Shown: positions 38,667 to 48,395, counted from the first letter of the stretch. The stretch: 64,000 bases of DNA from UBA5069 sp964560495 (GCA_964560495.1 CAZLMM010000018.1:1-64000); one strand, 5' to 3'. Made by a program: numbers and translations. The notes: a model not told the origin generated them from the sequence alone.

Positions 38667-39536
38667 CTATCCGGCTCGCTGAGCAGCCTGGGTCAGGGCG
38701 CGGGCAACATAAACCGGCGCGACCTGTCGCCGGTAATCGGCGCTGGCGTGAATGTCGCCCAGAATGTCGTCGCCCAGGTCGTCAGCGACCGCCGCCGCAG
38801 CGGACTCGATGACATCCGCCGAAAGCATCTTCCCAACCAGAGCGGCAGCCACCGAGGGCGCGCTCATGGCGTGGGGCGTCAGGCTGCCGATCGCGACGCT
38901 GGCCCCCGTGCAGACGCCGTTCTTGACCGTGAGCGAAGCTGCGGCGCCCAACATGGCGTAGCGCGATGCCGGGTTGGCGAGCTTGGCGTAGGCAGAACCC
39001 GCGCCGGCGCTCTCCACCGGGACTTCCACTGCGGTCAACATCTCGCCATCGCCCAGCGCGGTGGTGAAGAGACCGGTGAAAAAGTCAGACGCGTGCACCG
39101 TGCGCGTGTGCGCCTGTCCATTGCCCGGGCTGGCAATGTGGAACACCGCGCCCAAGGCCAGGAGAACTGTGGGATAGTCTGCCGCCGGGTCGGCGTGGGC
39201 CACGCTGCCGCCAATCGTTCCGCGGTTGCGCACGGCCGGGTCGCCGATGCCGCCCGCTGCCTGAGAGAGCGCCGCGGGGACCGCTGTCGATCGCTCGATG
39301 GCAACATGCGGCGTCAGCGCGCCGATGCGCGCCACGCCATTGTTGACCGTGATGCCCTTCAATTCGGCGATGCGGCCGATGTCGATGAGCGCGCTGGGCG
39401 AAGCAAGGCGCATCTTCAAGATGGGAAGCAGGCTGTGACCTCCTGCCAGCAGCCTGGCTCCGCTGTGTTGTTGAAGCAGGGCGACAGCTTCGTTCACCGA
39501 CCCTGCGCGATAGTAATCGAATTTTGGTGGATACAT
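38667..39536 (-). CDS. coxM: FAD-binding subunit of molybdenum hydroxylase (CoxM-like)
   Basis: 289 aa. The FAD-binding loops are visible: LLAGGHSLLPILKMRL near residue 32 and IGGSVAHADPAADYP near residue 110; the C-terminal CO_deh_flav_C domain follows (VEVPVESAGAGSAYAKL). It transfers electrons from the Fe-S subunit to FAD. Its ATG overlaps the stop of coxL by one base (TGATG). Confidence 0.92.
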   Translation of the reverse strand: MYPPKFDYYRAGSVNEAVALLQQHSGARLLAGGHSLLPILKMRLASPSALIDIGRIAELKGITVNNGVARIGALTPHVAIERSTAVPAALSQAAGGIGDPAVRNRGTIGGSVAHADPAADYPTVLLALGAVFHIASPGNGQAHTRTVHASDFFTGLFTTALGDGEMLTAVEVPVESAGAGSAYAKLANPASRYAMLGAAASLTVKNGVCTGASVAIGSLTPHAMSAPSVAAALVGKMLSADVIESAAAAVADDLGDDILGDIHASADYRRQVAPVYVARALTQAAQRAG

Positions 39537-41902
39537 CAGTGACCCCCTCCGTTGCTTGCACTGCGAATCGCCCCATAGACCTTTTCCGCCGTGTACGGCA
39601 TGTCCAGATGGCGCACACCCAAGGGGCGTAGCGCATCCATCACTGCGTTGGCCACCGTCACCGTGGCGGCGATTGTCCCCATCTCACCGGCGCCCTTCAC
39701 GCCCAAGGGATTCACCGGAGAGGGCGTCTCGGTGCGCCCCAAGGTTGTCGTGGGGAAACCATCGGCGCGCGGCAAGGCGTAATCCAACATGGTTGCGCTC
39801 AAAAGCTGGCCGTTCTCATCATAGATGCCGTGCTCCCAAAGCGCCTGACCCACACCCTGAACGAGACCACCCTGCATCTGTCCTTCCACGATCATGGGAT
39901 TGATGACGTTGCCCACATCATCCACCGCCGTGTAACGGATGAGGGAAACCTGACCCGTGCCGCGATCAATCTCCACCAGGGCGATATGGGCGCTGTTGGG
40001 GAAGGTGAAGTTAGAGGGATCATAGAATGTGCTCTCCTCCAGGCCAGGCTCCATCCCCGGCGGCAGTTGATGCGCCGTCAGAGTGGCGACAGAGAGTTCG
40101 GCAAAGGCCTTCTTTCTGTCCGGCGAACCCTTGACATAGATCTCGCCCTTTTCCCGGTCATAAACCATGTCTTCTACAGCCGCCTCCAGTTGATGGGCGG
40201 CGATCTTGGTCACCTTGTCGCGAATCTTTTCGCAACTGCGCACCAGAGCGCTGCCGCCCACCGCTGCGCTGCGGCTGCCGTAGGTGCCCAGACCGAAAGG
40301 CGTGCGTCCGGTGTCGCCGTGGACAATCTCCACATCTTCTATGGGGATGCCCAGTTCATCGGCCACAATCTGGGCAAAGGCCGTCTCATGACCCTGGCCG
40401 TGGGAATGGGAGCCGGTCAACACCGTCACCTTGCCGGTGGGATGGACGCGCACGATGCCGCTTTCCCACAGTCCAACGCCTGCCCCTAACCCAACTGCCG
40501 CCTGGGATGGGGCCGGGCCGCTGGCTTCGATGCAGCCGCTCACGCCTACGCCGACCAGGCGCCCCTGGGCGCGTGCAGCGTCGCGCTGCTGCAAAAGCTG
40601 ATTGTAGCCCGATAACTCGACAGCCTTGTCGAAGAGCCTGCTATAGTCGCCGCTGTCGTAGACAAAGGCGACGGGCGTTTGATAGGGGAATTCATCCGGC
40701 TGGATGAAATTCTTTCGACGCAGCGCGATGGGGTCCATGCCCAGGTCAGCCGCGGCGATGTCCATGAGCCGTTCCAAGAGATAGCTTGCCTCGGGTCGGC
40801 CTGCGCCGCGGTAGGCGTCCACCGGCACGGTGTTGGTCATGGTGCCGTAGGTTTCGGCAAAGATCACCGGAATCTTGTAGAGGCCGGAGAGCAAGGGGAT
40901 GTAAAGCGCCGTGGGGATCATGGGCGCAAAGGTGGATAGATAGGCGCCCATGTTGGCGTAGGTCGTCACGGCTAACCCCAGGAGGGTTCCATCCTTGCTC
41001 AACGCCAGCTTGCCATTGGTCACGTGGTCGCGACCATGCGCGTCGGTCACAAAGGACTCGCTGCGTGTGGCGACCCACTTGGCTGGACGCCCCGTGCGCC
41101 GCGCCACCCATGGCACGATCACCTCTTCGGCGTAGTGGAAAATCTTGCTGCCGAAACCGCCGCCCACATCGGGCGAAATGACGCGCAGCTTGTTCTCTGG
41201 CAGCTTCAGGGTGGCGATGCTCAGGAGCAGGCGGATGATGTGGGGGTTCTGGCTGGTGGTCCACACGGTCATCTCTTCGGCAAAGTCGCTCCACTGAGCC
41301 ACGCAGGCGCGCGGTTCCATGGCGTTGGGAATCAGGCGCTGGTTGATCAGGTCAAGCTCAACCACATGGTCAGCTTTGGCCAGCACTTTGTCAATTTCTG
41401 CCCGGTCGCCCAAGGGCCAGTGAAAGCTGATGTTGTTGGGGATCTCATTGTGAACCTGCGGCGCGCCGGGCTGGGTGGTGGCTTTGGCATCGACAACGGA
41501 GGGCAGCGGCTCATACTCCACCTCGATGAGATCGAGCGCGTCCGCTGCTGTGTAGGGGTCTTCGGCCACGACCGCGGCAACGCCATCGCCAACGTGACGC
41601 ACTTTGTCTACGGCCAGCGGCATGTGAGGCGCGGTCTTGATGTTCGGCGGGTTGAAACCGCACGGCAGCGAGCCAACGCCGTCGTCGGCCAGGTCCTTGC
41701 CGGTGTAGACTGCAATGACACCCTCCAAGGCCAGTGCGGCGCTGGCGTCGATGCCCTTGATCACCGCGTGGGCATAGGGGCTGCGCTTGATCGCCACATG
41801 CACCATCTCGGGCAGCTTGAGATTTGCCACATAGCGGCCCTTGCCCTGAATAAAGCGCGCGTCTTCAACGCGTTTGACGCTTTCACCGATATATTTGCCC
41901 AT
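39536..41902 (-). CDS. coxL: Molybdopterin-binding large subunit, form II CODH/xanthine dehydrogenase family (CoxL-like)
   Basis: 788 aa. It begins with the CoxL-type opening GKYIGESVKRVEDARFIQGKG and carries Moco contacts such as GSHSHGQGHETAF; the catalytic Glu is in VKGAGEMGT near residue 737. The active-site loop near residue 364 reads AYRGAGR, the form II signature, and not the AYxCSFR of form I (true Cu-Mo CO dehydrogenase). Either CO or another small aromatic or aldehyde substrate is possible. Ten bases separate it from coxS, and its end overlaps coxM. Confidence 0.92.
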   Translation of the reverse strand: MGKYIGESVKRVEDARFIQGKGRYVANLKLPEMVHVAIKRSPYAHAVIKGIDASAALALEGVIAVYTGKDLADDGVGSLPCGFNPPNIKTAPHMPLAVDKVRHVGDGVAAVVAEDPYTAADALDLIEVEYEPLPSVVDAKATTQPGAPQVHNEIPNNISFHWPLGDRAEIDKVLAKADHVVELDLINQRLIPNAMEPRACVAQWSDFAEEMTVWTTSQNPHIIRLLLSIATLKLPENKLRVISPDVGGGFGSKIFHYAEEVIVPWVARRTGRPAKWVATRSESFVTDAHGRDHVTNGKLALSKDGTLLGLAVTTYANMGAYLSTFAPMIPTALYIPLLSGLYKIPVIFAETYGTMTNTVPVDAYRGAGRPEASYLLERLMDIAAADLGMDPIALRRKNFIQPDEFPYQTPVAFVYDSGDYSRLFDKAVELSGYNQLLQQRDAARAQGRLVGVGVSGCIEASGPAPSQAAVGLGAGVGLWESGIVRVHPTGKVTVLTGSHSHGQGHETAFAQIVADELGIPIEDVEIVHGDTGRTPFGLGTYGSRSAAVGGSALVRSCEKIRDKVTKIAAHQLEAAVEDMVYDREKGEIYVKGSPDRKKAFAELSVATLTAHQLPPGMEPGLEESTFYDPSNFTFPNSAHIALVEIDRGTGQVSLIRYTAVDDVGNVINPMIVEGQMQGGLVQGVGQALWEHGIYDENGQLLSATMLDYALPRADGFPTTTLGRTETPSPVNPLGVKGAGEMGTIAATVTVANAVMDALRPLGVRHLDMPYTAEKVYGAIRSASNGGGH

Positions 41903-41912
41903 GATGTTCCTC

Positions 41913-42377
41913 CTATCCTCTCATCGCAACAGCGGCAGACTGCACGGCCTTGACGATGTTCTGGTAGCCGGTGCAGCGGCAGATATTGCCTTCCAGCCCG
42001 TGGCGGATATCTTCCTCGGCGAGGTCGGGGTTGGTCTCCACCAGTTTCACCGCCGTCATGATCATACCGGGTGTGCAATATCCACATTGCAAGGCGTGTC
42101 CATTGCGGAAGGCCACCTGCATGGGATGCAGGTGATCGCCGCTTGCCAGCCCTTCGATGGTTGTGATGCTGCTACCATCGGCTTGCACAGCCAAAACCGT
42201 GCATGACTTCACAGCCTCGCCATCCATATGGACGACGCACGCGCCGCATTGGGATGTATCGCAGCCGATATTGGCGCCGGTCAGGCCCAGGTCATCGCGT
42301 AGAAAATCGACCAGGAGCCGCCGCGCCTCAACGCGCCGCGTATACGACTTTCCATTCACTGTCATTGTGACTTCCAT
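41913..42377 (-). CDS. coxS: (2Fe-2S) iron-sulfur subunit (CoxS-like)
   Basis: 154 aa. The ferredoxin-like N-terminal cluster is GCDTSQCGACVVHMDGEAVKSC in form (positions ~38-59). The C-terminal four-helix cluster is CGYCTPGMI followed by CRCTGYQNI. Eight cysteines for two clusters are all present. It passes electrons from the Mo site to the FAD subunit. It precedes coxL, giving the order G-S-L-M in this cluster. Confidence 0.95.
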   Translation of the reverse strand: MEVTMTVNGKSYTRRVEARRLLVDFLRDDLGLTGANIGCDTSQCGACVVHMDGEAVKSCTVLAVQADGSSITTIEGLASGDHLHPMQVAFRNGHALQCGYCTPGMIMTAVKLVETNPDLAEEDIRHGLEGNICRCTGYQNIVKAVQSAAVAMRG

Positions 42378-42451
42378 TGAATCGACCTCCTTTGTTGGTT
42401 GAATTGATGGGGAGCGGGTCTGGGAATTAAATCTTGACTTGCTGTGTGGGT

Positions 42452-43204
42452 TTATTCTCCTTTTCTAAGCTGTCGGGCCACGCGGCGGGCGACCAGGTTG
42501 GTCCACCAGTTAAAGATGATGAAAAGCGCCAGAAAGCCTACGCCGGCCAGCACCCATGGTTGTTTGTCTTTGGGAACAAATTCATCGAAGAGTTCGCGGG
42601 CGATGCTCATGGCGAATGCGACTTGACTGGCGGAAGGAGCTTCTTGCGGGCTGACAACCCCTTGGGGCAGTGGTTGCGGCGCCGGCTGTTCTACGCTCTG
42701 GGGCGCGTCTGTTGCTACCTCCTCGGTTGGGACGGTCTCTACGCTCGAAGCCGCGGGTGGGGCAAGGCGCGCCTGAATCTGTTTGTCCATATTCTCCAGG
42801 CTCTGCCTGGTGATGGCGCGGGCCGAGCTATCCATCACCCGCTGCCCCACGCTGGCAATACGTCCGCTCACGTTGGCGTCGCCGCTGTAGCGCATGACGG
42901 TTTTGCCGTCACTTTCTTCCAAAGAAACATCGCCGACGCCATCGATGATGCCGGCGGGGCCGCGGCCGCTGACCTGCATACGATAGCTGGTGGGTTGCTG
43001 TAGGTCAGTGAGCTTGACAAGGCCCTGAAATGTCCCTTGAACCGGCCCGATCTTGATGTTGATCACGCCTTTGTACTCGTCGTCGCCCACTTTGTCCAAC
43101 GCCTGACAGCCGGGCATGATCTTGGCCAAGACCTGGGGATCGAGCAGCATCTCCCAGACGAGAGGCCGCGGCGCAGCAAACTCGTAATCGCCCTCGATTT
43201 TCAT
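42452..43204 (-). CDS. coxG: CoxG-like SRPBCC protein with C-terminal membrane anchor
   Basis: 250 aa. Residues ~1-145 are a SRPBCC/CoxG domain (FAAPRPLVWEMLLDPQVLAKIMPGC). A Pro/Gln-rich linker follows, then one transmembrane helix near residues 220-240 (VLAGVGFLALFIIF). CoxG recruits CO dehydrogenase-type enzymes to the membrane so that they can donate electrons to quinone. It heads the cluster; AAAGGGGAG lies about 10 bases before the ATG. Confidence 0.9.
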   Translation of the reverse strand: MKIEGDYEFAAPRPLVWEMLLDPQVLAKIMPGCQALDKVGDDEYKGVINIKIGPVQGTFQGLVKLTDLQQPTSYRMQVSGRGPAGIIDGVGDVSLEESDGKTVMRYSGDANVSGRIASVGQRVMDSSARAITRQSLENMDKQIQARLAPPAASSVETVPTEEVATDAPQSVEQPAPQPLPQGVVSPQEAPSASQVAFAMSIARELFDEFVPKDKQPWVLAGVGFLALFIIFNWWTNLVARRVARQLRKGE

Positions 43205-43359
43205 GATCGGTTTTACTCCCCTTTGGCTGTGGTGGATGGTGCAACCAAGCGCAGGTAGCGTGTCGACCGGCGTGGACGGGCGTGCACGTCTGTGTGGGCG
43301 TCGCCCATCTGCCTGACAACAAGATTCCTTTGCACGAACTGGAAAAGTTGGTAGGGACT

Positions 43360-43387
43360 ATCCTAAACGATCCGGCGCGGAAATCAA
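43360..43387 (-). promoter_or_regulatory. Candidate promoter of the cox cluster
   Basis: Read on the minus strand, TTGATT (43387-43382) and TAGGAT (43365-43360) are 16 bases apart. This would start a transcript about 150 bases before coxG. The match is moderate. Confidence 0.35.
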
Positions 43388-43684
43388 AATGTTCTTTTCA
43401 ATCGGAACTCAGTATGGGGCATTTGCCAGCAACGTCCCTGGCGCAACGCAACCTCACCGACGTTTACCAGCGATCGGCGATAGGTTGTCCATCCAACAAG
43501 AGTGAAGGGGTCGTCCATTGTAGGTCTCCGTCTGGTCGAGGAGCTTTACAGCGTTCGATTGAAACAGGGATGAAGATGTATTTCGCTTGTGGGTGAGTAT
43601 CTTACGCTCGTCCTGCCTAACCTGTCAATCTGCGCTTGATGACGGGCGGGACGATACACTCATTTGGGTCTTGGCTTGCGTGGG

Positions 43685-43714
43685 TTGGTCGAGAATCGGA
43701 CGATTGTGTATCAT
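43685..43714 (+). promoter_or_regulatory. Candidate promoter of the alcohol dehydrogenase
   Basis: TTGGTC (43685-43690) and TATCAT (43709-43714) are 18 bases apart, about 55 bases before the dehydrogenase ATG. Moderate match to a housekeeping promoter. Confidence 0.35.
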
Positions 43715-43769
43715 GAATCCACTGAAAAGGATGAAAAGGACGAAGTGACCAGGGAATGGGAGCCAAGCG

Positions 43770-44804
43770 ATGAAAGCCATCATGAAAGTTGCGCCCGGCG
43801 TGGGGAATGTGGAGCTGCGCGAGATCGACGCGCCCCAACCCGGCCCGGGAGAAGTAAGAGTGTGCGTGCGGGCGGCAGGTCTGTGCGGCACCGATCTCCA
43901 CATCTACGCCGACGAGTTCCGCAGCGCGCCGCCCGTGGTGCTGGGTCACGAGGTGGCTGGCGAGATCGACGTGGTGGGCGCCGGGGTGACGCATCTCATG
44001 CCGGGGATGCGCGTCACCAGCGAGACCTACTTTTCAGTGTGCGGACAGTGCCGTCATTGTCGAGCAGGACGGATCAACCTCTGCCTGGCGCGTCGCTCCA
44101 TCGGGTCGGCGGTGAATGGCGGCTTCGCCGAGTATCTGATCACGCCAGCGCGCAACATCCACCTGTTGCCCGACACGGTGGATTTCTTCGGCGGCGCGCT
44201 CACCGAGCCGCTGGCCTGTGTTGTCCATGCTGTGCAAACCACGCCGTCAGTCAGCCCTGGCGATGTGGCCGTGATTGCCGGGCCTGGCCCAATCGGTTTG
44301 CTGACGCTGCAGGTTGCGAAGGCGGCGGGTGCACGCGCCATCGTGCTGGGCGTGGCTGCGGATGAGGCGCGCCTTGAACTGGCGCGCAGGCTGGGCGCAG
44401 ATGCGGCCATCGACGTGCAGACGACCGCTCCCCAGCCGATCATCGAAGCGTTGACGCCTGATGGGTTGGGCGCCGATGTGGTCTTTGAGTGCGCCGGGGC
44501 GGGCGCAGCCGCGCAAATGCTCCTGCAATGCGTGCGACGGGGCGGGCGCTATGTGCAGATCGGTCTCTTTGGCAGGCCCGTAACCTGGGAACTGGATCAG
44601 GTGGTCTACCGGGAGCTGAGCGTGACCGGCACGAACGCCAGCACGCCCTCCTCCTGGCTGCGCGCCCTGGAGTTGCTGGGCAGTGGGCAAGTGCGCACCC
44701 AGCCGCTGATCAGCCACGTGCTGCCGCTGGAGGCATGGGAGACAGCCTTTCTGGGCGGTCAGGACCGCACGCGCGTCAAGGTGATCTTTGATCCCACGTT
44801 GTGA
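43770..44804 (+). CDS. Zinc-dependent alcohol/polyol dehydrogenase
   Basis: 344 aa medium-chain dehydrogenase. The catalytic zinc ligands are in AAGLCGTDLHIY and LGHEVAGEI. The structural zinc loop CGQCRHCRAGRINLC is complete. The Rossmann NAD(P) loop is IAGPGPIGLLTLQVAKAAG near residue 170. It resembles sorbitol/threonine dehydrogenases; the substrate is not certain. GGGAG lies 7 bases before the ATG. It converges with the histidine kinase gene, and no terminator-like hairpin is visible between them. Confidence 0.9.
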   Translation: MKAIMKVAPGVGNVELREIDAPQPGPGEVRVCVRAAGLCGTDLHIYADEFRSAPPVVLGHEVAGEIDVVGAGVTHLMPGMRVTSETYFSVCGQCRHCRAGRINLCLARRSIGSAVNGGFAEYLITPARNIHLLPDTVDFFGGALTEPLACVVHAVQTTPSVSPGDVAVIAGPGPIGLLTLQVAKAAGARAIVLGVAADEARLELARRLGADAAIDVQTTAPQPIIEALTPDGLGADVVFECAGAGAAAQMLLQCVRRGGRYVQIGLFGRPVTWELDQVVYRELSVTGTNASTPSSWLRALELLGSGQVRTQPLISHVLPLEAWETAFLGGQDRTRVKVIFDPTL

Positions 44805-44826
44805 CGCGCCAGGCAGCAACTCTTCT

Positions 44827-47091
44827 TCATGCTGGCCGTCCACTCTCTGCCAGCGATGAAGGCGCCAGAATCGCGCCCAACGCATGAATGCAGGTGATCA
44901 AGTTGCGCTGGGAGAGGCCAGCGCTCTGTGTGACCGTGATGATGTTTCCGGCGATCGGGTCGCCAGCAGGGTCTCGCGAAGAAATGATGATCACCGGAAT
45001 GTCGGCAATCGTCGGGTCGCGGCGTTTCTCTTCCAGCACCTGAAATCCATTCATCCCTGGCATCATGAGGTCCAGCAGCAGCACATCGGGACGACGGCTG
45101 CGCAGCATGCTCAGGCAGCGCGCGCCGGTTGTCACTTGCAGGATCAACGAATGGGGCTGGATCGATTCGAGCATCCGCGAGAAGAGGTGCAACTCATCTT
45201 CCTCATCGTCGACGACCAAAATGGTTTTCAGCTCTGAACCCAACTGGGCCAGTGTGCTGGACAACTTCTCTTGTGACAGGGGCTTGATCAGATATTCCAC
45301 CACGCCCAGGCTCTTGGCGGCCTCGTGCTCGCCTGGCAGCCAGCAGGTGATCGCAGGCGTCCCGAAGGGCAGATTTCCCAGTAGTGTGGGCGGCAACTGC
45401 TCAAAGGGAGAGATGTTGATGATCAAGGCTTGGGCTGGCGAGCGGCGTAGCGCCGCGATTGCACCCGTGATGTCGGGCGCGGCTTCGACCTCCACATCGG
45501 AGAGATAGCGCAACAGCAACCGCTCCACCGTCTGTTCTGAATCAACAACCACGAAGCGCTCTGTCAGCGTGGGCGTGGGCGCCCTGGAACGGCGGGTGCG
45601 CACGCGGTAGCCTATCTCATCGTCCCAATTGAACCCTCGGCGCAAGCGCTGGTTGGCGTCGAGGGTCAGCGGCGGCGACGGGTTTTCAAGGGGCAAGCTG
45701 AAAAAGATGGTTGCGCCCACGCCCACCTCACTCTCCAGCCACATGCGACCGCCATGCATCTCCACAAATTGTTTGCTGATGGTCAGCCCCAATCCGCTGC
45801 CGCCATGACGTCGTCGAGTGGAAACATCGGCTTGTTGAAATGGCTCGAAGATGCGCTTCTGGTCCTTTTCGGCAATACCGGGGCCAGTGTCGGCCACACT
45901 GATGATCACCTCGGTTTCAACCTCCCGGCACTGGAGAAGAACGCCGCCGCGCTCGGTAAAGCGACCGGCATTGCCGAGCAGGTTGATGATCACCTGGCGA
46001 ATCCGCGTCTCGTCACAATAGACCTGCGAAAGGGCTGGCCTGGGAGGATGGGGAATGATCTCGGACTCCAGATAAAGCCCTCGCGAGTCGAACAGTCCCT
46101 TGACCACCGCCAGCGCTTCGCGGATCATCGGTTCCAGAGAAACCCAATCACGGCGCAAGGCCATGCGTCCGGCCTCCACCTGACTCAAATCCAAGACATC
46201 GTTGACCAGCGTCGCCAGGTGTTCGGCGTTGCGGCGGATTGCCGCAATGTCGGTAAGCAACGAAAGCGGCAGCCGACTCCCATAAACATGGGGCGACCGA
46301 GAGATGACGTCGGCGAACCCGATGATCATGTTCAACGGTGTGCGCAATTCGTGACTCACGTTTGCGACAAATTCTGTCTTTGCCTGGCGCGCTTCCTCGG
46401 CAATCCTCTCTAGAATCGTCAATCTATTGGAGAGGCGTGTCAATTCCCGGTTTGCCTGAATCAAATCCTCGCGCGACTGCTCCAATTCCAGGCGGTGCTC
46501 GCGCACCTCATCTAGATTTTTGCGCGCTTCATCAAAGCTCGTCATCGACCATTCAGTCACAGTCAGCAATTCGCTGCGCCCGGCCCAGCCCAACAACCCG
46601 TTGAAGATGCCGGCGATGATGATCACCAGCGCCTGATCGATGGGCAGCGGCGCGCCCAAAAGTCCACGGGTTGCCAACCATACCAGGAGGATCACGACCA
46701 CTTCCACGACAATCCCTGCCCAGCCGCTTACCGCGATCACTGCAATGAGCGGCAGGACGCTGCTCAGCAGCAGCAGGCTCGGATTCTGCAAGAGCCAGGT
46801 CCCCAGCAAAATGGCGGTCACTGTTCCCATCAGCCAACAGAGCAAAGCGGGCAGATAGAAGCGATCGACAAGTTGATAGGCCAGGGCAAAGCTCAGCCCC
46901 ACAACCAGGATGCCTGCCAACAGCCCAGGGATACGGTCGCCGCCCCAATCCCCCGTGAAGAGCAGCGCACACGCCAGCCAAAACAGCGCGCTGACGATGA
47001 CGAGTCGGCGAATGATGGAGCGCAGCAATTCTCGCATCGTCTCCCCATACTCGACTTCGCTCTGCGGAAGTTTCTGGATCAAGTGCCACAT
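44827..47091 (-). CDS. Hybrid sensor histidine kinase with pseudo-receiver and receiver
   Basis: 754 aa. Residues ~35-190 hold about five to six transmembrane helices with no clear periplasmic sensor domain. A coiled segment leads to the HisKA H-box FVANVSHELRTPLNMIIG near residue 244, and a HATPase domain follows with N-box VIINLLGNAGRF near 369 and ADTGPGIAEKD. A receiver-like stretch comes next (about 520-620) without phospho-acceptor Asp (ALIINIS). A canonical receiver follows, with VVDDEEDE and Asp near 672 in DVLLLDLMMPG. The start at 47091 follows an AGGAAAAG site. The gene begins about 50 bases after the receiver protein gene on the same strand. Confidence 0.9.
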   Translation of the reverse strand: MWHLIQKLPQSEVEYGETMRELLRSIIRRLVIVSALFWLACALLFTGDWGGDRIPGLLAGILVVGLSFALAYQLVDRFYLPALLCWLMGTVTAILLGTWLLQNPSLLLLSSVLPLIAVIAVSGWAGIVVEVVVILLVWLATRGLLGAPLPIDQALVIIIAGIFNGLLGWAGRSELLTVTEWSMTSFDEARKNLDEVREHRLELEQSREDLIQANRELTRLSNRLTILERIAEEARQAKTEFVANVSHELRTPLNMIIGFADVISRSPHVYGSRLPLSLLTDIAAIRRNAEHLATLVNDVLDLSQVEAGRMALRRDWVSLEPMIREALAVVKGLFDSRGLYLESEIIPHPPRPALSQVYCDETRIRQVIINLLGNAGRFTERGGVLLQCREVETEVIISVADTGPGIAEKDQKRIFEPFQQADVSTRRRHGGSGLGLTISKQFVEMHGGRMWLESEVGVGATIFFSLPLENPSPPLTLDANQRLRRGFNWDDEIGYRVRTRRSRAPTPTLTERFVVVDSEQTVERLLLRYLSDVEVEAAPDITGAIAALRRSPAQALIINISPFEQLPPTLLGNLPFGTPAITCWLPGEHEAAKSLGVVEYLIKPLSQEKLSSTLAQLGSELKTILVVDDEEDELHLFSRMLESIQPHSLILQVTTGARCLSMLRSRRPDVLLLDLMMPGMNGFQVLEEKRRDPTIADIPVIIISSRDPAGDPIAGNIITVTQSAGLSQRNLITCIHALGAILAPSSLAESGRPA

Positions 47092-47141
47092 GGTGGTCTT
47101 CTTTTCCTGGCTGTTGTGCAGAGCACAAGAGTGAATGCCGC

Positions 47142-48395
47142 CTAATCCACCTTGATGGTCTGCCCGGCAAGAGTGTGCAAGAAGTGCTGCTGGGTGACAG
47201 GCTTTTGCAGAAACGCGTTGGCGCCAAGCGACAAGGCCAGGCCTTCCACAGGCAGAACCGTGCAAATGACAATCGGGATGTGGTCGGTGGCCGGCGCATT
47301 GCGCAATTGACTAAGCACTTGCCAACCGTCGACATTGTGCATCATGACATCGAGAACAATGACAGCCGGCTGGATTTTCTCGGCCAGGCGATAGGCATTC
47401 TCTGGGTCGCGCGTTCCGGTTACCAGATAGGGCGAACCTGCCGCATAACGTTGGACGAGCTCGATCCAGTCTACGTTGTCGTCGATCACCAGCACCGGTA
47501 TCTGTTTTGGCGCAGGAAGCGAAAGCGACACTGCGAAGTTTGAGTCTTCGTCGCTGTCAACGGAGATGTGCGCTTCATAGAAAGCCGCCAGCTTCTGGGC
47601 TACTTGCAGGCCAGCGCGCTCCTGTTCAGAAAAGGGGCCATGTAGCGCGCCGCTGCCCATGCACTGCACCATACAATCGATCTCGGATTCGCGACGGGCA
47701 GCGGAAAGCACAACAACGCCCCTGCCCGCACGAGGAATTGCCACGCCAAGCAAAGTGAGAAGAATGCTGCGCAGGGCCAAGGGCGCCACATGGAGCGCAG
47801 CAAGGTCGGCCTGCACATGGACGTGGAGGGGGACTTGCCACTGCTGGGCCAGGGGTTGACCCAGGCTCTGGGCTGTGGACAGAATCTCGCCAAGTGAGAC
47901 GTGCTGCTCGGGCGTTGGTCGTTTCAGCCAGCCAAGTTCTTCACTCAGCGCCTGATTCGTCTCCACCGCTGACGAAACCAGGCTTGTCAGTCGTTGGTCC
48001 TGAAGACATGCAGCGGTCTGATCAACCTTGGGCCACAGGTGCTGCGCCAGCACCTCCAACGCCATGCGCAGCTCACGGCGCAGTTGCCGTTCGCTGATGC
48101 CCAGCTGCAGCGCCACCACATCCCGCCCCAGCTGGCGGACATATTGAAAATTGAGTGTATCGTAAACGCGCCAGGAGCGCGACTGGGGCGGCTCGTCTGC
48201 GCTCGGTTTGAGGCTGCGAATCGCCTCGCTGAGAGTGGACTGCAATGCGGCAGCCCGATCGGATACGTTGGCAAGGCCCAGCAGGCTGACGAGCGGGCTG
48301 TTGCGTAGATGAACCGGGTCGTACAGGTAATGGAGCGCGCTGCGCAAATAGGCAACGAACTGGTCGTACGTAACGTTGTGCACGATCAAAGGCAC
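47142..48395 (-). CDS. Response-regulator-like protein with N-terminal HTH-like and degenerate HATPase-like regions
   Basis: 417 aa. The C-terminal ~120 residues are a receiver with VLVIDDN and the phospho-acceptor Asp near residue 348 in IVLDVMMHNVDGW, followed by the Lys in FLQKPVT. Residues ~95-120 look helix-turn-helix-like (LQLGISERQLRRELRMALE). Residues ~180-300 resemble a HATPase domain whose N-box and G-box are eroded (LRSILLTLLGV). So this is a receiver protein with a remodelled kinase-like body. It precedes the hybrid kinase gene and faces the divergent sugar-transport operon, which it might regulate. Confidence 0.75.
   Translation of the reverse strand: MPLIVHNVTYDQFVAYLRSALHYLYDPVHLRNSPLVSLLGLANVSDRAAALQSTLSEAIRSLKPSADEPPQSRSWRVYDTLNFQYVRQLGRDVVALQLGISERQLRRELRMALEVLAQHLWPKVDQTAACLQDQRLTSLVSSAVETNQALSEELGWLKRPTPEQHVSLGEILSTAQSLGQPLAQQWQVPLHVHVQADLAALHVAPLALRSILLTLLGVAIPRAGRGVVVLSAARRESEIDCMVQCMGSGALHGPFSEQERAGLQVAQKLAAFYEAHISVDSDEDSNFAVSLSLPAPKQIPVLVIDDNVDWIELVQRYAAGSPYLVTGTRDPENAYRLAEKIQPAVIVLDVMMHNVDGWQVLSQLRNAPATDHIPIVICTVLPVEGLALSLGANAFLQKPVTQQHFLHTLAGQTIKVD

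Larger units (their letters stand above)
43205..43769. other. 565-bp divergent intergenic region
   Basis: Gap between coxG (minus) and the alcohol dehydrogenase (plus). It holds a candidate promoter for each side, listed separately. I found no RNA gene, transposon end or convincing small coding frame in the rest. Confidence 0.5.

Noticed and set aside
39536..41902. Calling the large subunit a proven CO dehydrogenase
   Set aside because: The active-site loop AYRGAGR is of form II and not the form I AYxCSFR, so CO as substrate is not supported by sequence alone.
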